From: Allolobophora icterica
Lineage: Eukaryota; Annelida; Clitellata; Crassiclitellata; Lumbricidae
DNA: 64,000 bases
Direction: 5' to 3'
NCBI GenBank assembly: GCA_963556255.1
Contig: OY744607.1
Span: 47,459,920-47,523,919, forward strand
Of the stretch, positions 31,941-40,361 are shown one piece after another. The notes below the pieces were generated by a model, which did not search any database, was not told where the DNA came from, and was given only the letters and a program-made list of their open reading frames with translations. Within the stretch, counting starts at the first letter, position 1. Every line of letters begins with the position of its first letter. The position numbers and the translations under genes were made by a program.

Positions 31941-32540
31941 GTTAGTGTGTAGGGTAAATGAGCATGACTTAATGTGCAATTATTGCTCAGGGCCTCAGAT
32001 CTTGTGTGTGAATGCAATAAATGCAATATAGTAACGACAACAATAACAATAATAAAATAGAAACAACCCTAACAATATTTATTATACTAATATTGGAATT
32101 GCAGTCATGTGTGCTGCAATGAGACCCCAGATTCACAGCACAGAAATCCTCAGCTCCACTTATATATTACATTCATCATGCACAAGTGGAAGTTCTAAGC
32201 ACCATTGTATAAATATTCATATGCATATATATATGTATATGTATATATATATATACATACATAGGCAAATCAGCAGATAGTTTTAACTATATTTACATAT
32301 AAAATACATACATATATATAGGTTTACAGGCATATAATATACACACAAATATAGAACATAACCTAATAACTATACATATATATTTGAACAGAGCACTCAT
32401 GCATGCACAACACAAATATATATATATATAAATGGCAATGCCGGCACAAGGTTCTTTGACTATTCCTTTTCTTGAAGTGTTGCCATAAAGGCTCACTTCA
32501 ATTATACATTTATCAAAATATACACTAAACACACACACAC
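31941..32540. other. AT-rich intergenic sequence
   Basis: Contains short TATATGTATATG runs (32217-32262) and TATATATATA (32417-32429). Nothing coding recognised. Confidence 0.6.

Positions 32541-32543
<3 letters not shown>

Positions 32544-32611
<68 letters not shown>
32544..32611. repeat. (AT)n microsatellite
   Basis: About 33 AT repeats after ACACACACACAC. Confidence 0.97.
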
Positions 32612-32616
<5 letters not shown>

Positions 32617-32682
32617 TCATACATTTTATACAGGAGACACTTCATAGGTGTGCATAAGTATACACCTCTGTATTCTGTAAAC

Positions 32683-33022
32683 CAGTGGTTCTTAAACTTT
32701 TCAAAGCTGGGAACCGGCACCATCTTTATGTTACCACTAATGGCAAGCGCTGGTTCGCAACCTGGGGATAAATACATAAAGTATGGGAGATTCATGGGTT
32801 TTGCTGCTAAAGTTGCTAAACCAAACTAAATCGCTTTTTACAATGTACATTATCATGATATGATTAAAAGTTTCACATTATTTCTGAAATATTTTTCATA
32901 AGTCACTGATGTTTTATCCAAAAGTTGGAAAATTATTAATTTTTAAGGACTGCTTCATGGACCGGTGACCAGAGCTCCGCGGACTGGCTCCGGTCCCCGG
33001 ACCACCACTTTAAGAACCACTG
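32683..33022. mobile_element. hAT (Charlie-like) MITE
   Basis: Ends CAGTGGTTCTTAAACTTTT and TTTAAGAACCACTG (inverted repeat core CAGTGGTTCTTAAA). Perfect 8-bp duplication CTGTAAAC at 32675-32682 and 33023-33030. The CAGTGGTTCTTAAAC terminus is the well-known end of Charlie-type hAT non-autonomous elements in many animals. 340 bp, no transposase. Confidence 0.95.
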
Positions 33023-33030
33023 CTGTAAAC

Positions 33031-33354
33031 TATATTAAGCCATGGCCCTCTGGATATCAATATTCAGACGGCCATGCTTAAGCACATATACATACATAAA
33101 TAATATATATAATATATTACATATGCAAATATATACATGCAAATGGGGTAAATATTGTGATTGTATATAATCAATGTTTATATATAATAATGAATATATA
33201 CACAATAATTGATCATATATTTTTAGATTTACACTGAAAAGTATATATGCTTGAGCATAATATGTACATGTCATATAATGATGCCTATAATAATACTCAA
33301 ATATTATATATATCCACAGTATAATATAATATACGATAGATACAGAGGAGAACC
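33031..33354. other. AT-rich sequence, no feature
   Basis: TATATAAT-rich; no gene, hairpin or repeat family recognised. Confidence 0.6.
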
Positions 33355-33565
33355 AGTGCCCTAAGCTAGCCATGGGTATGAAGTGTTAGCGACTTCATTT
33401 TCTAAGCCTCAGAATATGAAGGTGGGTGGCCAATCCTCTCCCTTGCCATCTGATTTTCCCACCGACAGTGTACAATCAGTGTACTCATTATAGCTGAGTT
33501 GCCTAGGAGGCGCAGGTGGCACCCGCATCTCAAAACAAATTTCTGCCCTTGCGGGATTGATTTGT
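33355..33565 (-). mobile_element. tRNA-derived SINE, family A
   Basis: Minus-strand copy: CTAAGCTAGCCATGGG, GACTTCATTTTCTAAGCCTC, GTGGCCAATCCTCTCCCTTG, CCACCGACAGTGTAC, GAGTTGCCTAGGAGGCGCAG, ending at TTTCTGCCCTTGCGGGATTG. A minus-strand family R1 retroelement end follows at about 33600-33680. Confidence 0.85.
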
Positions 33566-33739
33566 TCAATATTATGATTTTTTAATATTATGCAACTTCT
33601 ATAGTGCCGGAGCGCACAATGCATCAACCGATGACGCACTAAAACCAAGACAGGGAGGTAGTCACAGAAGTTACAAATTAATAATAATAACAATAACTGC
33701 CCTATTTTCACACAAAATGCAGGTTAAATTGATGTACAT

Positions 33740-33744
33740 CTTAC
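33740..33744 (-). other. HS6ST: splice donor of HS6ST exon 1
   Basis: GTAAG on the minus strand directly after the last conserved coding block. Without splicing the frame meets TAA at 33741-33743. Confidence 0.85.
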
Positions 33745-34238
33745 CTTCGATCTCTACTCTCTTCCTCTCGTTCGTCAAGCGCCTTTGGCACACAGTCGTG
33801 GAGCTCCGTCCAGTCAGCGTGCAGTCCACACACCCAACCAGTCGAATACCGACTGAACAACCAGATGTGCTTCTTCGAGTTCTCACAGTCGCACCGTTTT
33901 CGGTCCTTGTAGCAGACGCACGGGTGGGTGATGTCTGCATTCCTCACCAGGTGGCGTCCAAACGTCGTTCCACCCGTTTTCTGGATGTGCAGGAAAACGA
34001 GGACATCACGATCACCCTCGACGTCGAAATGGTACTCCCTCTCCAGGTCCTTCTGCGGAAAGAGGGACCTCTCGGACTGGGAAGGATAGAGCACCGGCGG
34101 TGGGTCGGAGAGGATCTGGGTAACGGTGTTCGACGCACAGACGCGCTCGGGGCAGAGATACGCAAGGAAGAAGACGCCCGAGATGAAGACGCAGAGCATC
34201 AGAGCGACGAGACATTTGAAACGGCGACGTTCGAACAT
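33745..34238 (-). CDS. HS6ST: heparan sulfate 6-O-sulfotransferase, first coding exon
   Basis: HS6ST enzymes move sulfate from PAPS to the 6-O position of glucosamine in heparan sulfate, in the Golgi lumen. The 164 complete codons give a short basic cytosolic tail, a type II membrane anchor at residues about 8-29 (LVALMLCVFISGVFFLAYLC), a short stem, and the start of the catalytic domain. FDVEGDRDVLVFLHIQKTGG (71-90) and TTFGRHLVRN (91-100) contain the 5'-phosphosulfate-binding loop. LFSRYSTGWVCGLHADWTEL (127-146) is also nearly identical to vertebrate HS6STs. The start ATG at 34238 directly precedes the anchor. The exon ends AG|GTAAG at 33745/33744 (phase 2), the place where vertebrate HS6ST genes also have intron 1. 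No later exon (3'-phosphate-binding region with RDPVSRYLSEW) is found in the remaining 33.7 kb, so intron 1 is very long or the locus is incomplete. Confidence 0.95.
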
Positions 34239-34589
34239 CTCGCCGGTGTCGCGGTTGACGTTTTACGGACGAATGAATCGTAACCCCCGATGCTCTATGT
34301 GGATCATTGCACGAGAAGAAAACTGCGTCTGGTCATAACCCCCATGTTGCTAATCTCTTGAATACGTCTAAAACCAGACAGGAAAACATGAACTGAACAT
34401 ACCTGCAGCACCTTCTAATAACCTCTCTAGACTAACTGCAAGTTTCAGTTCTGTTAGAGCAACAAGGCTGTATGTGTAAGAATGACGTTCTATGGAATCA
34501 ACTCCCTCCAGTGACACGTGCCTCTTTATTAGCTGGTGGCCCAAGTGCCTCGTTCCACTGTCTTAAAACCACTTTCTATTCACTGGGTC
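34239..34589. other. HS6ST: region upstream of HS6ST
   Basis: Expected to contain the 5' UTR or an upstream intron and promoter of HS6ST. I see no convincing TATA box or initiator. 34480-34590 looks like the start of a degraded LINE 3' region. Confidence 0.4.
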
Positions 34590-34672
34590 TTTCGCACTGG
34601 GAGCGCCTCTGATTAGCGAATACTGTGAGAGGCGCTTTATAAATGTTTAGATACAATACAATACAATACAAT
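34590..34672 (+). mobile_element. LINE 3' terminus, family L1a, with ATACA tail
   Basis: CACTGGGAGCGCCTCTGATT, GAGGCGCTTTATAAATGTTT then four ATACA units. Degraded upstream sequence (CTCCCTCCAGTGACACGTGC; CACTTTCTATTCACTGGGTC) suggests the truncated ORF end starts near 34490. Confidence 0.8.
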
Positions 34673-34721
34673 ACCTTCATTCACTTTGCAAGTATTCAAA
34701 GGTGCAGTTCAGTTTATGTTG

Positions 34722-34925
34722 GGGCATGGTACCCAAATTGACAAAGCGTTCGACCTGTAATTGGGTTTGAGCCCCACTCAGATGTAAGGACCTTGAGCAA
34801 GTCCTTCATACACAGCTGCTCAGTGTCATTGATGTTCTGGATGTTTTGGATGTTCTGGTGTATAGTCGTGCATGCACTTCTGAACTTTAGAAGGAGGCCA
34901 ATATACAGATTTATTGTATTGCATT
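34722..34925 (+). mobile_element. tRNA-derived SINE, family B
   Basis: GGGGCATGGTACCCAAATTG, GGGTTTGAGCCCCACTC (B box), GGACCTTGAGCAAGTCCTTC, CACAGCTGCTCAGTGTCATT, a GTTCTGGAT triplication, then CTTCTGAACTTTAGAAGGAG. Confidence 0.85.
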
Positions 34926-35017
34926 GTATTAGATTTTGTGCATGAAGGCAGATAAAAACCTAGCAACCGGACTACCTTTCTTGATAGCTGCACCGCTGAT
35001 GAAACAGTAATTATTTT

Positions 35018-35153
35018 CAGTGCTCGAAATGGAAAATTTTACGAAACGGAACGCTAGTCAAAGATATGGGAGCATTCACGTTAATTTCATAGTATTTTCC
35101 ACAATAATTCATTTGACGAACCGGAACGGCGTTCCGGTCCATTTCGAGCACTG
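35018..35153. mobile_element. 136-bp hAT-type MITE, family M3
   Basis: Ends CAGTGCTCGAAATGGA and TCCATTTCGAGCACTG are perfect 16-bp inverted repeats. Perfect 8-bp duplication ATTATTTT at 35010-35017 and 35154-35161. The interior includes GGAACGGCGTTCC. Confidence 0.96.
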
Positions 35154-36045
35154 ATTATTTTACATGATGATATCACAACTTAAACTCAAGAAGCAAACGC
35201 GAATGGACAAAAACAGTTCAGTTCGCGAGATTCTTACACAAACCAACTGAGTGGGTTCCGTTTAAGGGAAACTGAGACAAAAACATGCATGTCGACTACT
35301 CATATTATAGTAAGTATCTCGTAAATATTCATGTGAATTTTTCAGGCATTCGTTCTCAGTCAACTGTAGATTTTTAAGACTTAACAGTTATTTTATATTG
35401 CAAACGATTTCGTCCTAAAACCATTCTGCCCTCTGACCTTAGCCCACTGACAAGTTGCAGATCGCTCCAAAGTACGGTCAAATGTCGTTCTTGCTTTGGT
35501 GTTTTAAGGCATTGAGCTTCCAGTTACTCTAATATACTCACTTAAATACCGATTACGATTAAGCCATTTCTATTAGAAATTCCATTCTAGTTTTGTGTAT
35601 TCGGCGTGAGTTTCGAACTACATTAAATCATACCGAGTTGATCATGTTAATGATTGTTGTTGGAGTCTGACACAGAGAAGTGCTCCCTGAGATACAGAAT
35701 CGATTTCCAAACACAGATAATCTCGAGAAATGCGATTAATTTTGGCTACGATGTCCGCAAAGTGATTTAAAGACACTCAAACCGGCTGACATCATCGTTT
35801 ACCAACAAAACATACAATCACCGACCGACCGAGTCATTCAATACAACCATCCTCACACTACTTCGCTCATGCAGCTATTTATAGATCACATTCGACGACT
35901 TCCGCTGGGTGCGATTTTCTCTCAGACAATATATTGTTGTCTAACGAGGCCTTCGTACACGACTCTGAGTCGTTCTTGTATTGCAATGATATTTCAGTTA
36001 ACTAAAATATAACTCAGCCACTGCACGTCCGTGTCTTTATGCTAG
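35154..36045. other. unique intergenic sequence
   Basis: No reading frame above background, repeat family or RNA recognised. Lies between the divergent HS6ST and STAP-like genes. Confidence 0.5.
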
Positions 36046-36110
36046 GCAGTGCCAGTCCCAAGCCTGGATGAAGGAGGAGGTCGGCGCTAATGACCTTTGT
36101 TATCACACAG
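36046..36110 (+). repeat. dispersed repeat family R2
   Basis: GGCAGTGCCAGTCCCAAGCC, TGGATGAAGGAGGAGGTCGG, GCTAATGACCTTTGTTATCA; aligns with copies near 13383 (minus), 22840 and 62345 (minus). Confidence 0.8.
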
Positions 36111-36369
36111 TGTCGTAAACTGAAACTACTTCGTAACTAAAATAGAAAATGAAACGAAAATTATAAATTTCCGATTAAGGGAAACTGAGACTAAAACGAA
36201 AATATAGTTATTTTCAAAATATAAACAAAATATAAATGAAAATGCAATTGCAAAAACGACATAGAAATGGAAACGATAATGAATGAACTTAAATTGTCGC
36301 AAATACCTACTAAATTTTGTGTGTTAGGCTACTATTTGGACTAATTAGCTGCCTGCTGGAGACAGTGTG

Positions 36370-36505
36370 ATTCTCGTTACAGATTTTATTTTAGTTAGAG
36401 TTACAGTTATAGTCAATGGTTTTAATTTTAGCTATAGTTACATTAATAGTTAGTATTATTTTTAGTTATAGTTACAATTATAGTTACTGGACTTTTATTT
36501 TAGTC
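36370..36505. repeat. degenerate TTATAGTTA/TTTTAGTTA repeat
   Basis: About ten diverged copies of TTTTAGTTATAGTTACA with irregular spacing. 36111-36369 before it is A-rich and shows AAACGAAAAT words, nothing else. Confidence 0.75.
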
Positions 36506-36529
36506 ACTTTTAGTCCCCCAACATTTCTC

Positions 36530-37325
36530 ACCCTGAATAGAAGGACGAACAGACGGAGGAAGCTCGCTCCAAAGGGCAGAGTCAATGGAAGGAAAAAATC
36601 TAGACTGAACCAGTGATGTCCTGACACGAGGAACCAAGAAGTCCAAACGGTCAGAAGAACGAAGAGGATGGAGAGAAGCAGCAGAGTAAGGGCGATGTCA
36701 CATAAATATTTTGAAGGGAAACCAAGTTGAGCTTTTCAACACAAAGATGAGGACCTTGAATTGCATGTGGGCAGAAAGTGGGAGTCAGTGGAGTACTATC
36801 TTCTGTCATAAAGGTAGTGATATAAGAGAATCGAGGCAGACGGGCAATTAGTCTAGCAGCGGCATTGAGAGCGGACTGAACAGAAGCGAGACGGACCTTG
36901 GGAAGATCAATGAGGAGGGAATTGCAGTAGTCCAGAGCAGACAAAGGCATGGATAATCGAAGTGAAAATTGGAGATGAGACAAAGCGACGGATAGCTCTA
37001 ATGCGCCTTAGATGAAAATAGGATGTGCGAGTGAGTTTGGAAATGTGTTCAGTAAAGGAGAGAGAATTTTCATGGATCACTCACTCACTCCTAGATCGCG
37101 AACGCTAGACGAGAAAGAGAAAAGCAGAAACCTTTGAGAGAGCACAGCAAAGTCAAGTTTCTGAAGTTGCTGAGGAGTGCGAGACCAGATGAATTGGGTT
37201 TTGGACGAGTTGAGGGAGAGGCGATTGGAAGACACACAGGAATGGAGATCATGAGAAATAAGCTTCGATACTGATCAGCAAGAAGAAGTTAAGAGGAAGG
37301 AGGTCCATTAATATACGTATTGTAA
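36530..37325 (-). pseudogene. LINE ORF2 C-terminal fragment, family L1a
   Basis: Minus-strand translation gives, in order, SSNRLSLNSSKTQFIWSRTP, VRDLGV, SYFHLRRIRAIRRFVSS, LDYCNSLLIDLPKVRLASVQ, SALNAAARLIARLPRFSYIT, then degraded HWLPLSARIQFKVL-like sequence and VPRVRTSLVQSRFFPSI with ALWSELPPSVR. This is the thumb/connection end of a CR1/L2/Jockey-like LINE reverse transcriptase, the same family as the copy at 48180-48598. Several stops and frame changes; 5'-truncated in the region after the YADD block. Confidence 0.88.
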
Positions 37326-38494
37326 GCGAAATGTAGGCCTATTATACGTACGGAGGCCTTATAAGCGCGAGAGCGCATTAATACGGCAGTACGGTACCAA
37401 GATCTAGAGTCATAGTCTGACGTGACTCTAAGATCTTTGGTAATACCGTGATACTAAGAAGTAATAAGTACGGCAGTATTTAATTTATTATTTGTATGGG
37501 ATGATGACTTGGAGTTCGAACCTGATGTACGTTGGAGCAGATGTCAATTGTAGCTTGCGGACAAGAATTCGGCTCTTCCATTTTCACGTACTATGCAACA
37601 TTTGCTGGAAGCGGCCATGTTGTAGCCTAGGCCTATATTTTCAGTCAGGTTATTCAAACATTTTGTAATGTGATTTATAAGCAGCCGATTTTTAATTATT
37701 TAATAATGCATTATGCAAAATGACTAGGCCTACGTACCAGCGTCATTGGGTTCCAAGTGGGCATGCTGGCAGGGTCAGGACTACTCAAAAGGGCGCCTAT
37801 AGGCTAAATGAAACAGGGTCTCATATGCCTCACCCCTTCATCAGATTTTGGTATGGGCTGTCGCAGTTGCGGGCCTGTGGGTCTTATAGGCATACAATTC
37901 TGCTATCGACAGTGGCGGCGATCTCGCTTGACAGGTTAGGGGGACATTTTTGAACTGATCGGGTAAAAAAAAGAGTTTTTGAACTTATCTGGTCAAAAAA
38001 AGGTTAAAAAAATTTATCGCCGTGAACTGATCTGGTCAAAAAAGGTGGGGGGTCACGCGAAAAAATTTGATGACCTTTTTTGGTGTTTCTTCAAATGTGG
38101 GGGTCCGATGCATGGCGTGTGTCCCCCCACTGTTAAAGGTGGGGGTCTTGTCCCCCTCGACCCCCCATGATCGCCGCCCATGGCTGTCGATATTAAAACG
38201 AACAGTCAAGACCGGAAGAGTCTTAATTATGGTAGTTGATTTCTTGTTAAACTAAATTGGTTTGACCTCTGAAGGTCATTGGCATCCGTATCAGATACGT
38301 TCTTGAAAGTAGTAATAGTTCGCAGTTACAAGGCGGTCGTTGATGAGCAATGCTCATGTATTGTCAACTCGAATCCAATAACATTCCGGTGTGCAGTTTT
38401 CTACTCTTCTTGTCTAAGACAGTCTAACTTTCAACATACTCACTGCGTTAATCGTTTCGTTCAATTGGCGCACACTGATCGCTAGCCTGTCCAC
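37326..38494. other. unique sequence with foldback and possible MITE
   Basis: 37393-37440 folds on itself (TACCAAGATCTAGAGTCA against TGACTCTAAGATCTTTGGTA). 37915-38190 looks like another non-autonomous element: GGCGGCGATC near the left and GATCGCCGCC at the right are inverted, and the interior has TTTGATGACCTTTTTTGG and runs of C like family M1. I find no clean target duplication for it. No gene. Confidence 0.5.
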
Positions 38495-38886
38495 CAGTGT
38501 TTAATCTAGTCCCCCTCTTCTGGGAGGGGAAACAAGGTTTCTGGGGCAGTGGGGGGACCAAAGAATTTACACAAGATTTTCTTCATCCATCTTGAAAAAG
38601 TTTCTGACTCTTCCTAATTTCATCTTCAAAAAAAGTTGATGACCTTTTTTAGTCCTTCGTCCGATTTCTTACTTTTTCTACACCAATTACTCTCTCAAAA
38701 AGGTTGATGACCTTCTTTTTAAGGAATTCATCTCTCGGGGGGGGGGGGTAACCATGTATCCACATGTATCCTGGGGAGGGATTTTCCTCCCCTAAAAGTC
38801 TCTACATTGTAATATTTCTGGCCTCTGGGGGAAACATGAATCCTGGGGGGACATTTCCCCCCAAAGACGTCTAGATTACACACTGC
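38495..38886. mobile_element. hAT-type MITE, family M1 copy 3
   Basis: CAGTGTTTAATCTAG at left, CTAGATTACACACTG at right. Flanks CTGTCCAC (38487-38494) and TTGTCCAC (38887-38894), 7 of 8 identical. Interior GGGGAAACATGAATCCTGGG and TTGATGACC words as in the other copies. Confidence 0.9.
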
Positions 38887-38905
38887 TTGTCCACCAACCG
38901 TCATC

Positions 38906-39550
38906 CAGTGTTTAATCTAGTCCCTGCAGGCCTCTTCTGGGAGGGGGGGGCAAGGTTTGTGCGGGGACCAACAAGGGCGACCTTTTTTGGGAAATTTTAT
39001 CCATGTTCGAAGATTCGACGACCTTTTTGGAATTGCATTTTACAAAAAATTTGATGACCTTTTTAGGAAATCTTACACCAAAAATTTGATGACCTTTTTA
39101 TGAATTCGTCCCACAAACAGGGACGTAACTAGCGTTGGGCTTGGGGGGCTTGAGCCCCCCAAACGAAGTTGAAGCCCCCCCAAACAAGTCAAGCCGTTGT
39201 ATGCTTACGGCTAAAATTCGTATGAACACTGTATAAATGTTGCCATGTTCAAGGTTTAAGCCCCCCCCCCCAAACGAAAAATCCTAGTTACGTGCCTGCC
39301 CACAAAACCTTTGATGACCTTCCTCTCCGAAAAATGTGATATCTATATATATTATTCTATTTTTTTCTATTATTTTATTCTTATACTGCTGGCCTCTGGG
39401 GGGGGGGGTGGGGGCGGGAGGGGGAAACATAAATCCTCCGGGGATTCCCCTCCCCAAAAGGTGTCTACATTAAAATATTGCCGGTCTCTGGGGGAAAACA
39501 TAAATCCTGGGGGAAAATCCCCCAAAATAGCTGTCTAGATTAAACACTGA
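38906..39550. mobile_element. hAT-type MITE, family M1 copy 4, carrying a nested MITE
   Basis: CAGTGTTTAATCTAG at left, CTAGATTAAACACTG at right. Perfect 8-bp duplication CCGTCATC at 38898-38905 and 39551-39558 if the element ends at the A at 39550. It inserted only 19 bp from copy 3, and is enlarged by a second element at 39118-39298. Confidence 0.93.
39118..39298. mobile_element. 181-bp hAT-type MITE, family M4, nested in M1 copy 4
   Basis: Ends CAGGGACGTAACTAG and CTAGTTACGTGCCTG (14 of 15 inverted match). Perfect 8-bp duplication CCCACAAA at 39110-39117 and 39299-39306. Interior has runs of C and AAACGAAG/AAACGAAA words. It arrived after its host element. Confidence 0.95.
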
Positions 39551-39558
39551 CCGTCATC

Positions 39559-40250
39559 AAACTAGGGCTTATAGTACTGTAGGTCATGGTACTATTGACT
39601 GCTAGTCTACTAGATAGGCCTATAGGCCTAGCCTATAGGCCTAATGACAGTCTAGTAGTCTACAAACTCTACATGATTGTGCAGCTTGAAAACTAATAAA
39701 ACTAGAGACAATACAACTAATTTTGCATTGAACGCCAACCTTATTAGAATAAAATATTAAAATATTACGCCGAATTTTTATTCAATAGATTACAGAAACA
39801 AACGGTTATCGAAGTCTAGCGCCAAAGCAATTTTTATTTGGGTCGGTCTGCTATGTAACACGCCACGCTTGGTTGAAGTTTTCGCTCGACTGAACGCCAC
39901 AAGCAAACGAAAGAAGTGGGCGTTAGTTTACTTAGATGTTCTGCTTTCTACGGAGCACAAAATCCGTCAATCGATTGATTAAACTTCAATAGGCCACCGG
40001 TGACAACTTTTGTGCAGCTAAGCGCCGCGCTGCACTGAGCCCCAACGTTCGGCATTTTGGGCGATATTTGGCCTCACCTATTAACATCTTTGTTGTGCAG
40101 TTTGCAATGTTAAAAATGTTACAGACAAATTCAGGAAAACTTCCTTGTTGTCATCGGACGAATGATAAATAGCAGTAAAGGGTTTTTCGCAAGGTTACAG
40201 TCGATTATGCCAAAGACAACCTGTACATCCGGGTTGTTTCGACCGACGCC
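39559..40250. other. STAP: region upstream of the STAP-like gene
   Basis: Probable promoter and 5' UTR region. 39597-39660 is an imperfect foldback rich in TAGGCCTA. 39830-40060 is unique and moderately CpG-rich. The frame of exon 1 stays open upstream to a TAA at 40176-40178 with no other ATG, so 40176-40250 may be 5' UTR. Confidence 0.4.
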
Positions 40251-40361
40251 ATGGCAGACGAGAATCGGATGAAAGTATTTTTTGACAGCAATCGAAGGTC
40301 GGAAAGGTTTCACGTAGGATGGGTCGCACTTCTGATCCCACGCGAACGTGGAGGGATCCAG
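40251..40361 (+). CDS. STAP: STAP-like exon 1 (start, PH strand 1)
   Basis: ATG at 40251 (a second in-frame ATG at 40269), 37 codons, ending CAG|GTAGGA, phase 0. The end reads RFHVGWVALLIPRERGGIQ and joins QWMVLRGTALFLF of exon 2. That join recreates the start of a PH domain (hydrophobic-G-W strand, loop, W-x-x-L-R-G). The exon is assigned by this fit; the exact start could be either ATG. Confidence 0.75.

Noticed and set aside
33717..34283. 188-codon plus-strand frame opposite HS6ST exon 1
   Set aside because: The minus strand carries the conserved sulfotransferase sequence; the plus frame is a GC-rich shadow.
37979..38170. Small lysine/glycine-rich frame
   Set aside because: It lies in a probable non-autonomous transposon with TTGATGACC and C-run features.
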